DNA from: an uncultured Clostridia bacterium
Lineage (GTDB): Bacteria > Bacillota > Clostridia > Oscillospirales > Acutalibacteraceae
Reading direction: 5' to 3'
Assembly: GCA_946042285.1 (NCBI GenBank)
Contig: CAMGDK010000002.1
Coordinates: forward strand, 1-41,269
DNA: 41,269 bases
Shown: positions 10,002 to 20,105 of the stretch, piece by piece
Layout of the letters: each line of letters begins with the position of its first letter
Numbering within the stretch: position 1 is the stretch's first letter
Position numbers and translations under genes: made by a program
Notes under the pieces: model-generated
Seen by the model: the letters and a program-made list of their open reading frames with translations, nothing else
Told to the model about the DNA's origin: nothing
Database searches by the model: none

Positions 10002-11195
10002 ATGATTACACCGAGTCAAATTAGAGAAAAGAAGATTTCCACTGTTGAAAGCGGAGGCTACAACAAGGACGAGGTTAACGAGCTTTTGCTTGATGTTATT
10101 GAGTCCTATGAGGCAGTTTACGCTGAAAACAAAGAGCTGTACAGAAAAATGGAAATTCTTGCTAACAGAATTGAAGAGTACAGAGCTGATGAGGATTCAA
10201 TTAAATCTGCATTGATTAACGCACAGAAGATGGCAACTCAGGTTGTTAACGAAGCAAAGGAAAGTGCAGAGAAAAAGATTTCCGAAAGTGCTGCATCGGC
10301 ACAACAGACAGTTCTTGATGCTAAGGAAAAGGCTGATAAGATTATCGGCGAAGCAAGAGATTATGTTGCAAATCTTACTCAGGAAAAGGAAAAGGCAGCA
10401 GGCGAAATCATGTCTGAGGCTGAAAAGAAGGCTAATGCCGCAATCAGCGGTGCAAAGCTTGTTGCACAGAATGCTATTGATGAGGCAAAAACAATTTCAA
10501 GAGATATTATTGAAAAGGCAAAGGCTGAAAAGGAATATAACCAAAATATAACGGCAAAGCTTAAGGAAGAGTCAAAGAGCTTTAAGGCAAGCCTTGTTTC
10601 TCTTTATGAAACACAGCTTCAAAAGCTTAAGGACATAGTTGAACAGGATTCATCGGATGACATTGAGGAGGAGTTTAACACTCTTATCAACCACATCGAC
10701 GCTCTTTCGGAGGATGACATCCCGCAAGAGACAGAAGAGGTTGAGGAAATCGTTGAAGAAATTGTTGAAGAGCCTGTTCAGGAGGAAATCGCAGAAGTTC
10801 CGCAGACTAACGAGGAGACAGTCGAGGAGGTAACTGAAGAACCCGCTGATGATGAGCTTATTCTTGACGAGCAGCTTGACGCCGTTGATAGCATTATTGA
10901 GGAAATAGGCGATGTTCCTCAAGCAAGCGAGAAGGAAATTGAGCCTGTTCCCGAATCTCCCGAAAAGGTAGCAGACGCAATCAATGCTTTTTCAAGCGAT
11001 GAGATTACACCGATAGATAATTCTTCATCAATTCCTGTTGTAGAGGAAGAGGTAATGCCGTTTGAAACATATTTCAATGTCAACAGAAACGATCCTCACA
11101 ACACAAACGAAACAATTTCACTTATTCCTCCCGATGATGACGAGGATGACGACGATACAACTAAATTTAAGGGCTTCTTCAAAAAGAAGAAATAA
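10002..11195 (+). CDS. divIVA: DivIVA-like coiled-coil cell division protein with acidic C-terminal region
   Basis: MITPSQIREKKISTVESGGYNKDEVNELLLDVIESYEAVYAENKEL N-terminus; Ala/Lys coiled coil; Glu-rich region; SD GGGAGG before ATG 10002. Confidence 0.88.
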   Translation: MITPSQIREKKISTVESGGYNKDEVNELLLDVIESYEAVYAENKELYRKMEILANRIEEYRADEDSIKSALINAQKMATQVVNEAKESAEKKISESAASAQQTVLDAKEKADKIIGEARDYVANLTQEKEKAAGEIMSEAEKKANAAISGAKLVAQNAIDEAKTISRDIIEKAKAEKEYNQNITAKLKEESKSFKASLVSLYETQLQKLKDIVEQDSSDDIEEEFNTLINHIDALSEDDIPQETEEVEEIVEEIVEEPVQEEIAEVPQTNEETVEEVTEEPADDELILDEQLDAVDSIIEEIGDVPQASEKEIEPVPESPEKVADAINAFSSDEITPIDNSSSIPVVEEEVMPFETYFNVNRNDPHNTNETISLIPPDDDEDDDDTTKFKGFFKKKK

Positions 11196-11219
11196 GCCTT
11201 TACTAAGGAGCAAAATATA

Positions 11220-14009
11220 ATGGACTACAATCAAACTTTAAATCTTCCGAAAACCGAATTTCCCATGAGGGCTGGTCTTCCAAAGCGTGAGCCTGAATTC
11301 CTTGCAAGATGGGAAAGAAACGACCAGTACAGTCAGCTTATGAAGCATAACGACGGTAAGCCTCTTTTCGTTCTTCACGACGGCCCTCCTTATGCAAACG
11401 GCGACATTCATATCGGTCATGCACTTAACAAGACACTTAAGGATTTTATCGTAAGATATAAGAACATGACGGGCTTTAAGTCACCGTTCGTTCCCGGCTG
11501 GGATACTCACGGCTTGCCGACAGAGCTTGCAGCTCGTAAAAAAGCAGGCATCAGCGCTGAGACCGATATTTCCGATCTTGAGCTTAGAAAAATTTGCAGA
11601 GATACAGCTCTCGGTTTTGTTGATGTTCAGCGTGAGTCATTTAAAAGACTTGGTATTATCGGTGAATGGGATAATCCTTACATTACTCTTCAAAAGGAGT
11701 TTGAACAGGAGCAGATTAAGGTTTTCGCAACAATGGCATCACAGGGCTACATCTATAAGGGATTGAAGCCGGTTTATTGGTGTCCGGATTGTAACACTGC
11801 ACTTGCTGAAGCTGAAATCGAGTACGCAGAGGATCCTTGCCATTCAATCTATGTTAAGTTTAATGTAACAGATGATATGGGTAAGCTTACTGCTTTAGGC
11901 GCTGACCTTTCAAAGACATACTTTGTTATTTGGACAACAACAACATGGACTCTTCCTGCAAATGTTGCAATCTGTGTAGGTCCAAACTATGAATACTCAC
12001 TTATTAAGTCAGGCGATGAGTATTATGTTATGGCAACAGATCTTGCACCTGCAGCTATGGAGGCAAAGGGCGTAACTGATTACGAAACAGTCGGCATTAT
12101 AAGAGGCTCGGAGCTTGAGTATATGAAGACTCAGCATCCGTTCATTGACCGCACATCACTCGTTATTGTTGGTGATCATGTTACACTTGAGAGCGGTACA
12201 GGCTGTGTTCACACTGCTCCCGGTCACGGTGTTGATGACTTTATCGTTTGTAAGAAATATCCTGAAATTCCTGTTATCGTACCTGTTGATGCAAAGGGTA
12301 GGCTTACAGAGGAAGCAGGTCAGTTTGCAGGTCTTACAACAGAGGAGGCAAACAAGCCTATCGCGCAGCATCTTGACGAAACAGGCGCTCTCTTTGCATT
12401 AAAGAAGATTGAGCACCAGTATCCGCACTGCTGGAGGTGTCATAAGCCGGTTATCTTCCGTGCAACAAGTCAGTGGTTCTGCTCGGTTGACGATTTCAAG
12501 GCTGCTGCCGTTGATGCTGCAGAGGATGTTAAGTGGTACCCTGAGTGGGGCAAGGACAGGCTTCAGTCTATGGTTCAGGAAAGAGCTGATTGGTGTATTT
12601 CCCGCCAGAGAAAATGGGGTGTTCCGATTCCTGTTGTATATTGTCAGGATTGCGGCAGGGAGATTATCGATAACGACCTTATGGCTAAGGTTTCCGACAT
12701 TTTTGGTGAGGAAGGCTCGGATGCATGGTATGCACACGACGCAGAATATTTCCTCCCCGAAGGCTTCAAGTGTCCTCATTGCGGCAGCGACAAGGGCTTT
12801 GATAAAGAAAAGGACATCATGGATGTTTGGTTTGATTCCGGCTCATCACACGCAGCAGTTTGCAAGAACAGAGAATATCTTAAGACTCCTGCCGATGTAT
12901 ATCTTGAGGGTGCAGACCAGTACAGAGGTTGGTTCCAGTCATCGCTTCTCACATCTGTTGCAGGCGGCGCAAGAGCACCGTTTGAGCAGATTATCACTCA
13001 TGGTTGGACTGTTGACGGAGAAGGCAAAAAGATGTCAAAGTCACTTGGCAACGGTATTGCACCTCAGCAGATTATTGAACAGTACGGTGCAGATATTTTG
13101 AGACTTTGGGTTGCAAGCGCCGACTACCATGCCGATATTCGTATCAGCCCTGAAATTCTTAAGCAGATTTCGGATAACTATCGTAAGATTCGTAACACTG
13201 CAAGATATTGCCTTGGTAATCTCTACGATTTTAACCCTGATACAGATATGGTTGCAAATGAAAATCTTGAAGAGCTTGACAAGTATGCTCTTATGAAGCT
13301 TGACGAGGTTCTTGCGATTGCCCGTAAGGCTTTTGAGGAGTATGATTATCATACAGCTGCTCACTCACTTCACAATTTCTGTGTTGTTGATATGAGTAAT
13401 TTCTACTTTGATGTTCTTAAGGACAGACTTTATACATCTGCTCCTGCAAGCAACACAAGACGCGCGGCACAGACAGTTCTTTATAAGGTTCTTGATGCTC
13501 TTACTCTTATTCTTACTCCGATTCTTGCATATACTGCAGATGAGATTTGGCTTGAAATGCCGCACGATAAGAGCAAGAATCCTGAATCACCACTCTTTAA
13601 CGATATTCCTACACCTGATTATATTGAGGCTGACGATGCATTTATTGCAAAGTGGGACAGAATTCATTCGGTAAGAACCGATGTTCAAAAGGCTCTTGAG
13701 CTTGCAAGAAACGAAAAGATTATCGGTAAGCCGCTTGAGGCAAGCGTTACACTTTATGCAGACGGCGAGCTTTTCGACTTTCTTGACGGTGTTAAGGCAG
13801 ACCTCCCTGAAATCTTTATTACATCAGCAGTAAAGGTTGAAAACGGTAAGGGTGATGTTGAAGGTGATGTTGAAGGACTTTCGGTATCTGTTGCAAAGGC
13901 AGACGGCGAAAAGTGCGAGCGTTGCTGGAAATATTCCGATACAGTCGGTGCCGACAGCGAGCACCCGACACTTTGCGCTCACTGCGCAGCAGTAATGAAA
14001 GAGCTATAA
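11220..14009 (+). CDS. ileS: Isoleucyl-tRNA synthetase
   Basis: HDGPPYANGDIHIGHALNKTLKD, KMSKSLGN, C-terminal Zn motif CERCWKYSD...CAHC. Confidence 0.98.
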   Translation: MDYNQTLNLPKTEFPMRAGLPKREPEFLARWERNDQYSQLMKHNDGKPLFVLHDGPPYANGDIHIGHALNKTLKDFIVRYKNMTGFKSPFVPGWDTHGLPTELAARKKAGISAETDISDLELRKICRDTALGFVDVQRESFKRLGIIGEWDNPYITLQKEFEQEQIKVFATMASQGYIYKGLKPVYWCPDCNTALAEAEIEYAEDPCHSIYVKFNVTDDMGKLTALGADLSKTYFVIWTTTTWTLPANVAICVGPNYEYSLIKSGDEYYVMATDLAPAAMEAKGVTDYETVGIIRGSELEYMKTQHPFIDRTSLVIVGDHVTLESGTGCVHTAPGHGVDDFIVCKKYPEIPVIVPVDAKGRLTEEAGQFAGLTTEEANKPIAQHLDETGALFALKKIEHQYPHCWRCHKPVIFRATSQWFCSVDDFKAAAVDAAEDVKWYPEWGKDRLQSMVQERADWCISRQRKWGVPIPVVYCQDCGREIIDNDLMAKVSDIFGEEGSDAWYAHDAEYFLPEGFKCPHCGSDKGFDKEKDIMDVWFDSGSSHAAVCKNREYLKTPADVYLEGADQYRGWFQSSLLTSVAGGARAPFEQIITHGWTVDGEGKKMSKSLGNGIAPQQIIEQYGADILRLWVASADYHADIRISPEILKQISDNYRKIRNTARYCLGNLYDFNPDTDMVANENLEELDKYALMKLDEVLAIARKAFEEYDYHTAAHSLHNFCVVDMSNFYFDVLKDRLYTSAPASNTRRAAQTVLYKVLDALTLILTPILAYTADEIWLEMPHDKSKNPESPLFNDIPTPDYIEADDAFIAKWDRIHSVRTDVQKALELARNEKIIGKPLEASVTLYADGELFDFLDGVKADLPEIFITSAVKVENGKGDVEGDVEGLSVSVAKADGEKCERCWKYSDTVGADSEHPTLCAHCAAVMKEL
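13851..13874 (+). repeat. Perfect tandem duplication of 12 nt (GGTGATGTTGAA x2) within ileS
   Basis: Read directly: ggtgatgttgaa|ggtgatgttgaa, encoding GDVEGDVE. Confidence 0.95.
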
Positions 14010-14022
14010 TAATTTACAATCA

Positions 14023-14065
14023 AGGCACATGGCAAAGTCATATTCTTGTACAAAGCTGTGTGCCT
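14023..14065 (+). other. Inverted repeat/hairpin between ileS and lspA without a T-tract
   Basis: AGGCACATGGC (14023-14033) pairs with GCTGTGTGCCT (14055-14065), 11 bp with two G-U pairs, 21-nt loop. Confidence 0.6.
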
Positions 14066-14089
14066 GCGTTGTATTGACGAGGTGAGAGA

Positions 14090-14581
14090 ATGAAGCTTAA
14101 TAATAAGAATATATGGTGTCCGGTTATGATTGCAGTAATCGTAGCTATTGACCAAATAACTAAATATTTAGCTGTCTCTTATCTTTACGGTCAGGACGCA
14201 AAACCGTTTATTAAAGGTGTTGTTGAATTTGTTTATGCAGAGAATACAGGTGTTGCATTCTCAATGTTCAGCAACGGCAGGTGGTTCTTTGTTGCATTAA
14301 CATTGATAGTCACTTTAGCATGTATAGTTTATATGTTTAAGAAGGCTCAAAAGAATTTGTGGCTTTACTGGTCACTCGGCGTTATTATTTCAGGCGCAAT
14401 CGGAAATCTTATAGACAGAATAAAGCTTGGCTATGTGATTGATTTTATAAATCCGATATTTGTAAATTTTGCAGTTTTTAACATTGCGGATTGCGCTATT
14501 ACGCTTGGCAGTATCAGTCTTGTTGCTTACCTTGTAGTTGATATGTTCAAAAAGGAGGACAAGAGTGAGTCAAACAGCTGA
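14090..14581 (+). CDS. lspA: Lipoprotein signal peptidase LspA
   Basis: DQITKYL, AENTGVAFSMF, GAIGNLIDRIKLGYVIDFI, FAVFNIADCAITLG. Confidence 0.96.
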   Translation: MKLNNKNIWCPVMIAVIVAIDQITKYLAVSYLYGQDAKPFIKGVVEFVYAENTGVAFSMFSNGRWFFVALTLIVTLACIVYMFKKAQKNLWLYWSLGVIISGAIGNLIDRIKLGYVIDFINPIFVNFAVFNIADCAITLGSISLVAYLVVDMFKKEDKSESNS

Positions 14582-15488
14582 AATTGTTATTGATGAGGGC
14601 ATGAGCGAAATAAGGCTTGATAAGGTGATTTCGCTTGAGCTTGATACTCTTACGAGAAGTGCGGTAACATGCTTGATTGATGACGGCAATGTCACGGTTA
14701 ACGGCAAGCCTGTGTCAAAAAGCTATAAGTGCAAAATCGGCGATACGGTAAATGTATTTATTCCCGATGCCCGTCCGCTTGAAGCAGCTGCCGAGGACAT
14801 ACCGCTTGATATTGTCTATGAGGATAATGACCTTCTTGTTGTTAATAAGCCAAAGGGCATGGTTGTTCATCCTGCGGCAGGCAACTACGACGGCACACTC
14901 GTTAATGCACTGCTTTACCATTGCGGTGACAGCCTGAGCGGTATCAACGGAGTTATACGACCGGGAATTGTCCACAGAATTGACAAGGATACATCAGGAT
15001 TGCTTATTGTTGCAAAAAATGATAAGTCGCATTTAAGCCTTGCTCAGCAAATCAAGGAGCATTCCTTCCACAGAGCGTATCATGCAGTCGTTTACGGTAA
15101 TATCAAAGAGGACAGCGGTACCGTAAATCAACCCATAGGCAGAAATCCTAAGGATAGAAAGAAGATGGCAGTAACTGACAGAAACTCAAAGAATGCTGTC
15201 ACACATTTTGAGGTTATTGAGCGCTTCGGTGACTTTACACATATTAAATGCATACTTGAAACAGGCAGAACACATCAAATTCGTGTTCACATGTCATATA
15301 TAGGTCATCCGCTTGCAGGTGATTGCGTTTATGGACCTAAAAAGGTTATCACATCGCTGAAAGGTCAGTGCCTTCATGCAGGTGAGATCGGCTTTGTTCA
15401 CCCTACAACAAACGAATATCTTGAGTTTAAATCGGAGTTGCCTGACTATTTTGTTGAATTTCTTAACCAACTTAAGTCGAATAATTAG
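14565..15488 (+). CDS. rluD: RluD-family 23S rRNA pseudouridine synthase
   Basis: S4-like N-terminus, GIVHRIDKDTSGLLIVAKND, GRTHQIRVHMSYIGHPLAGD; GTG start at 14565 with SD AAGGAGG. Confidence 0.9.
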   Translation: MSQTAEIVIDEGMSEIRLDKVISLELDTLTRSAVTCLIDDGNVTVNGKPVSKSYKCKIGDTVNVFIPDARPLEAAAEDIPLDIVYEDNDLLVVNKPKGMVVHPAAGNYDGTLVNALLYHCGDSLSGINGVIRPGIVHRIDKDTSGLLIVAKNDKSHLSLAQQIKEHSFHRAYHAVVYGNIKEDSGTVNQPIGRNPKDRKKMAVTDRNSKNAVTHFEVIERFGDFTHIKCILETGRTHQIRVHMSYIGHPLAGDCVYGPKKVITSLKGQCLHAGEIGFVHPTTNEYLEFKSELPDYFVEFLNQLKSNN

Positions 15489-15523
15489 TGCATATTTATA
15501 ACGATTTAAACGAGGTACGGATT

Positions 15524-16390
15524 ATGGAAAAAACATTTGAAAATTGGCTTGTAGTATCAGATATTGATGGTACACTTAACAATAAATTCAGGAAGCTGCC
15601 TAAGCGCAACTACCTTGCAATCAAGGAGTTTACCGAGCGTGGCGGCAACTTTACTCTTGCCTCGGGCAGATTACAGTCGAGCCTTGGCAGGAATTACAGA
15701 AGAATTACACCGAATCAGCCTGCGGTTGTTCTTAACGGTGCCGGAATTTATGACTATGATAAGCAGAAAATGATTTGGCGCAGTACAATCGGTGAAAAGG
15801 GCAGAGAGTTTGTAAAATATATTGCTAATGAGTTTGACGATATTTTCAAAAGCGTTGACATTGGCGTGTATTTTGATGACTATGTTTATATCGTAAAAAG
15901 CGGATTGCTTTCTAAGGGTACAATGTATTTTGATAAGGCAAAGCACGAGTATGTTAAATCTATTGACGATGTGCCGAGCGAAGGCTGGATGAAGGTCATA
16001 TTTTGGTCAAACCCATTTACAATTAACGAGCTTAAGTCGTTGGTATCAAAAATGGAAAATCCCGATGCGAATTTTATGTCGTCATCGGATTTCAGCTTTG
16101 AGATGCTTCAAAAGGATACTCACAAGGGTGTCGGTATAATGAAGCTTGCCGATATGATCGGTATTGAAAAAAGTCATGTTGCCGCTATCGGTGATTACTA
16201 TAACGATTGGGATATGCTCAAAACCGTTGGACTTCCTGCGTGCGCAGGTCAGGCTCCGTCGGCAATTCATAAAATATGCAAGTTTGAGGCGTGCCATTGT
16301 AATCAGGGTTGCGTTGCGGATTTGCTTGAGTATATCATGTCAGGTAAGGCTGATGAGGCGATATTAAAAGAAATGGAGAGTGCAAAATAA
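15524..16390 (+). CDS. Cof-type HAD-superfamily hydrolase
   Basis: [17 protein letters not shown] (DxDGT), [10 protein letters not shown] (motif IV). Confidence 0.9.
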   Translation: MEKTFENWLVVSDIDGTLNNKFRKLPKRNYLAIKEFTERGGNFTLASGRLQSSLGRNYRRITPNQPAVVLNGAGIYDYDKQKMIWRSTIGEKGREFVKYIANEFDDIFKSVDIGVYFDDYVYIVKSGLLSKGTMYFDKAKHEYVKSIDDVPSEGWMKVIFWSNPFTINELKSLVSKMENPDANFMSSSDFSFEMLQKDTHKGVGIMKLADMIGIEKSHVAAIGDYYNDWDMLKTVGLPACAGQAPSAIHKICKFEACHCNQGCVADLLEYIMSGKADEAILKEMESAK

Positions 16391-17220
16391 TGCTTACAAT
16401 AGGCGCACATTTGAGTGCATCAAAGGGATATACTGCTATGCTTAAGCAGGCTATGTCAATCGGTGCAAATACATTTCAGTTTTTTACAAGGAATCCTCGC
16501 GGAGGTAGCGCAAAGGCAATTGACGAGGACGATGTCAATACATTTTTAAGGCTGATGCAGGAAAACGATTTTCCTGTTATTCTTGCTCACGCACCTTATA
16601 CCCTTAATTGCTGCAGTGATAAGCCGGAGACGAGAGAGTTTGCATTGAACACATTTAAGGATGATCTTCAGCGTATGGAGTACACTCCTAATCAGCTTTA
16701 CAATTTTCACCCCGGCTCACATGTAGGACAAGGTGTTGAAAAGGGAATAGAGCTTATTGCAGATGTTCTTAACAAGGCTTTGTTTAAGGATATGACAACA
16801 ACCGTATTGCTTGAAACCATGGCAGGAAAGGGCTCAGAGGTCGGCAGAAGCTTTGAGGAGCTTCGCGCAATCATTGATGCGGTTGAGCTTGATGAAAAGC
16901 TCGGCGTATGCCTTGATACCTGTCATGTCAGCGATGCAGGCTATGATATAATCAACAATCTTGATTCTGTTCTTGATGAGTTTGATTCTGTAATCGGTCT
17001 TGACAGATTAAAGGCAATTCATCTCAACGACAGCAAAAATCCGCCGGAGTCCCATAAGGACAGGCACGAAAAAATAGGCGAAGGCTTTATCGGCATTGAT
17101 GCTATTGAAAGGATTATCAATAATCCAAGACTTCGCCATCTTTCTTTCTTCCTTGAAACCCCGAATGAGCTTGACGGATATGCTCATGAAATTCAAGTGC
17201 TTAGAAATCTATATAAATAA
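16390..17220 (+). CDS. nfo: Endonuclease IV
   Basis: [80 protein letters not shown]. Confidence 0.95.
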   Translation: MLTIGAHLSASKGYTAMLKQAMSIGANTFQFFTRNPRGGSAKAIDEDDVNTFLRLMQENDFPVILAHAPYTLNCCSDKPETREFALNTFKDDLQRMEYTPNQLYNFHPGSHVGQGVEKGIELIADVLNKALFKDMTTTVLLETMAGKGSEVGRSFEELRAIIDAVELDEKLGVCLDTCHVSDAGYDIINNLDSVLDEFDSVIGLDRLKAIHLNDSKNPPESHKDRHEKIGEGFIGIDAIERIINNPRLRHLSFFLETPNELDGYAHEIQVLRNLYK

Positions 17221-17222
17221 CA

Positions 17223-17257
17223 AAAGCCCACTATGACATTTGTCGTAGTGGGTTATT
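17223..17257. terminator. Terminator hairpin between convergent nfo and cca
   Basis: CCCACTATGACA / TGTCGTAGTGGG stem (one U-G in the + strand RNA) followed by T-rich sequence. Confidence 0.8.
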
Positions 17258-18581
17258 TTATATATTCAATCAGCTTTTCTTTTTTGTTTTCAACCTTTTC
17301 ATCAATCACAGCATCAAGTAGCTTGTTGAGTGCCTCGCCGATTTCCTTTCCTTTAAATCCAAGTGAAGAAATATCCTTGCCGTTTATATCAAGCTGACTA
17401 ACCGAGTAAGCCTCGCCACCGGCAATAATCGCATTAAAAACCGCTTCTCTTTTGTTAAGAGACTCTAATTCAGCACCTGTCATTTCGGGATTTTGAGCAA
17501 GCTTGTCTGCTCTTTTAACATCGATGAGGTCTTGAAAAGCATCTTTTCCGAGCATTGATAAAAGCTTTTTAATTTTTCTTCTATCACTGCTGATATGAAT
17601 GTCATGAATAGGTATGATTGTCATGACTCTGTTGTAAAAGTCGTTTGACACCTTAAGCCTTTTGAGTATAGGCTCTGCCATTTCACCGCTGATAGCCTGA
17701 TGTCCTTTGAAATGGTCAACTCCCTTACAGTCTGTTGTTCTTGCAAACGGCTTTCCGATGTCGTGCAAAAGCATAACAAATCTTAATTCGGGCTCATTTT
17801 TCACCATTTCAACTGCCTTGCAGGTGTGAGTCCATACATCGTATATATGCCACCGTGTGTTTTGAGGGCAATCAAAGGTTCTTGTGATTTCAGGGAGAAT
17901 TACTGCAATAACCTCCTTGTATTCTACTAATGCTTTAAAAACATTTTTTCCCGAGAGAAGCTTTTTAAGCTCGACAAATATCCTTTCGCTTGATACATTC
18001 TTAAGCAAATCCCTGTTGTCGAAAATTGCTTTTTTTGTATCTTCCTCAATATCAAATCCAAGAACGGATTGAAAGCGTATTGCTCTCATAATACGCAGTG
18101 CATCCTCCTTGAATCTTTTGTCGGCATCACCGACCGCTCTTATAGTTTTGCTTTCAATGTCTTTCCTGCCGCCGTAAAGATCAACAAAGCCCTTGTCTTC
18201 ATTAAAAGCAATAGCGTTTACGGTAAAATCTCTTCTTGCAAGGTCGCCTTCAATACTGCTTACAAAGCTGACTTTTTCGGGATGCCTGTTGTCAGTGTAT
18301 TCGCCGTCGGTGCGAAATGTTGTAACCTCAAAGCAGCTCTCCTTGTAATGCACTGTAACGGTGCCGTGCTTTATGCCTGTTTCAATATATTTTATGTTGA
18401 GCCTGTCAAGGATTTCCTCAAGCTGATTAGGCTTAGCAGAGCATGCTATGTCGATGTCGTCACACTCTCTGCCCATGATATAATCTCTGACGCATCCGCC
18501 TACAAGATAAGCCTCGTAGCCGTATTTCGAAATGAGCCTAATCAACTCATTTGCCGTATTGTAAGCATTCAAGAAAATCAC
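17253..18581 (-). CDS. cca: CCA tRNA nucleotidyltransferase / poly(A) polymerase family with HD domain
   Basis: YLVGGCVRDYIMGRECDDIDIA, RRDFTVNAIAFN, MLLHDIGKPFA; GTG start or TTG at 18572. Confidence 0.92.
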   Translation of the reverse strand: MIFLNAYNTANELIRLISKYGYEAYLVGGCVRDYIMGRECDDIDIACSAKPNQLEEILDRLNIKYIETGIKHGTVTVHYKESCFEVTTFRTDGEYTDNRHPEKVSFVSSIEGDLARRDFTVNAIAFNEDKGFVDLYGGRKDIESKTIRAVGDADKRFKEDALRIMRAIRFQSVLGFDIEEDTKKAIFDNRDLLKNVSSERIFVELKKLLSGKNVFKALVEYKEVIAVILPEITRTFDCPQNTRWHIYDVWTHTCKAVEMVKNEPELRFVMLLHDIGKPFARTTDCKGVDHFKGHQAISGEMAEPILKRLKVSNDFYNRVMTIIPIHDIHISSDRRKIKKLLSMLGKDAFQDLIDVKRADKLAQNPEMTGAELESLNKREAVFNAIIAGGEAYSVSQLDINGKDISSLGFKGKEIGEALNKLLDAVIDEKVENKKEKLIEYIK

Positions 18582-18602
18582 CTGCCTTAATTTGCTAATG
18601 CT

Positions 18603-18631
18603 ATTTTAACACATATTTACAAATAATACAA
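18603..18631 (-). promoter_or_regulatory. Putative sigma-A promoter for cca (TTGTAT-17-TAAAAT with TGT extended -10)
   Basis: Minus strand reading of 18631..18603. Confidence 0.45.
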
Positions 18632-18633
18632 TT

Positions 18634-19002
18634 ATGAGAAGCTTTAATAATTATTTATTGGTTGCACTGATCGGCGGATTCGGCTATTGCTTTATCGAAA
18701 TTCTATGGAGGGGCAGAACACACTATTCAATGTTTTTTGCCGGCGCTATTGTCCTTACCTCGTTTTATTATATCAATTCCGTCTATCAAATATCCTTTTT
18801 TATGAAATGCGTTATCGGAATGATAATTATAACATCAATAGAGCTTGTGTTTGGAATAGTGTTCAATATTATTTTAAAGGAGCATGTGTGGGATTATTCA
18901 AATACACCGCTTAATCTCTTCGGTCAAATATGCCTGCCGTTTTCGCTTTTGTGGTTTGTGCTGTCGGGTGTAGTATTTAAAGCGATGGAGAAAATAGCGT
19001 AA
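18634..19002 (+). CDS. Small multi-TM membrane protein, putative ABC-transporter type IV/CmpB (PF06541-like)
   Basis: Four hydrophobic segments and the typical tail WDYSNTPLNLFGQICLPFSLLWFVLS. Confidence 0.75.
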   Translation: MRSFNNYLLVALIGGFGYCFIEILWRGRTHYSMFFAGAIVLTSFYYINSVYQISFFMKCVIGMIIITSIELVFGIVFNIILKEHVWDYSNTPLNLFGQICLPFSLLWFVLSGVVFKAMEKIA

Positions 19003-19006
19003 AAGA

Positions 19007-19031
19007 AAAGGACAGCCGTTGACTGTCCTTT
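19007..19031. terminator. Terminator hairpin between convergent genes
   Basis: AAAGGACAG-ccgttga-CTGTCCTTT perfect 9-bp stem. Confidence 0.75.
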
Positions 19032-19040
19032 GGATTTATA

Positions 19041-20057
19041 TTAGTCAGGATAACCGTTTGGATTTTGGCTTTGCCATCTCCAGCTGTCCTCGCACATTTC
19101 ATCAAGACCTCTTTCAGCCCTCCAACCGAGCTCGTTAAGAGCCTTGCTTGCATCTGAATAGCAGGTAGCGATGTCGCCGGATCTTCTCGGTCCGATTTCA
19201 TAAGGAATTTTCTTGCCCGACGCCTTTTCAAACGCCTTAACAACATCGAGAACGGAGTAGCCGATGCCTGTTCCGAGATTGTAGATAAACAATCCGCTTT
19301 CTCCTGCAACCTTGTTTACTGCCTTAACATGACCGAGTGCAAGGTCAACAACATGAATATAATCTCTTACACCGGTGCCGTCGTGAGTATCGTAGTCGTC
19401 ACCGTAAACGGTAAGGTGATCTCTCTTGCCGATAGCCACCTGTGTAATATACGGCATAAGATTGTTTGGAATTCCGTTTGGATCCTCACCCATAGTACCG
19501 CTCTTGTGAGCGCCGATTGGATTGAAATATCTAAGCAGGCAGATTGACCATTCGTTGTCGGATGTGTATAGGTCCTTGAGTATGCACTCAATCATAAACT
19601 TTGTTCTGCCGTAAGGGTTGGTAACACCGCCAACCTCCATGCTTTCAACAAGCGGAGAAACATTGTTCATGCCATAAACAGTTGCCGATGATGAAAATAC
19701 GATTTTCTTGCAACCGTATTTTCTCATTACATCAAGAAGAATGAGTGTTCCCGTAACATTGTTGTCAAAATATTCAAGTGGCTTTTCTACGCTTTCACCA
19801 ACTGCCTTAAGTCCCGCAAAGTGAATTACGGATTCAATGCTTTCATTTTCAAAAATGCCCGATAAACCTTCGGCATCTCTAATGTCACACTCATAAAATT
19901 TGAAATCCCTGCCTACTAAAGCCTTAATTCTGTCGTAAGAGCTTTTTTTGCAATTGTAAAGATTATCTGCAACAACAACATCAATACCTGCATTCATAAG
20001 CTCAACGCATGTGTGAGAGCCGATATATCCAAGACCGCCTGTTACTAAAACTGACAT
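19041..20057 (-). CDS. galE: UDP-glucose 4-epimerase
   Basis: VLVTGGLGYIGSHTCVELMNAG, YGRTKFMIE, GTGVRDYIHVVDLALGH. Confidence 0.96.
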   Translation of the reverse strand: MSVLVTGGLGYIGSHTCVELMNAGIDVVVADNLYNCKKSSYDRIKALVGRDFKFYECDIRDAEGLSGIFENESIESVIHFAGLKAVGESVEKPLEYFDNNVTGTLILLDVMRKYGCKKIVFSSSATVYGMNNVSPLVESMEVGGVTNPYGRTKFMIECILKDLYTSDNEWSICLLRYFNPIGAHKSGTMGEDPNGIPNNLMPYITQVAIGKRDHLTVYGDDYDTHDGTGVRDYIHVVDLALGHVKAVNKVAGESGLFIYNLGTGIGYSVLDVVKAFEKASGKKIPYEIGPRRSGDIATCYSDASKALNELGWRAERGLDEMCEDSWRWQSQNPNGYPD

Positions 20058-20105
20058 AGTAAAACTCCTTTTGTTATGGTTGAAATAGTTGGATTTGTAT
20101 TTGTA

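Noticed and set aside
10720-10860. DNA-level repeats in divIVA as a minisatellite
   Set aside because: GAG/GAA-rich imperfect similarity follows from the acidic protein sequence; no perfect tandem unit was seen.
12409-13101. Overlapping shadow ORFs (e.g. 230 aa inside ileS, 196 aa antisense to atpB, 194 aa antisense to the desulfurase gene)
   Set aside because: They lie inside strongly supported conserved genes in other frames, with low-complexity or unnatural compositions and no independent RBS evidence.
17223-17257. Hairpins between convergent genes as small ncRNAs
   Set aside because: Stem plus T-run at gene ends is fully explained by intrinsic termination.
18582-18633. Leaderless transcript for the small CmpB-like membrane protein (no SD, A/T-rich upstream)
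   Set aside because: A -10-like TAATAC sits close to the ATG but no convincing -35 was found; too weak without TSS data.
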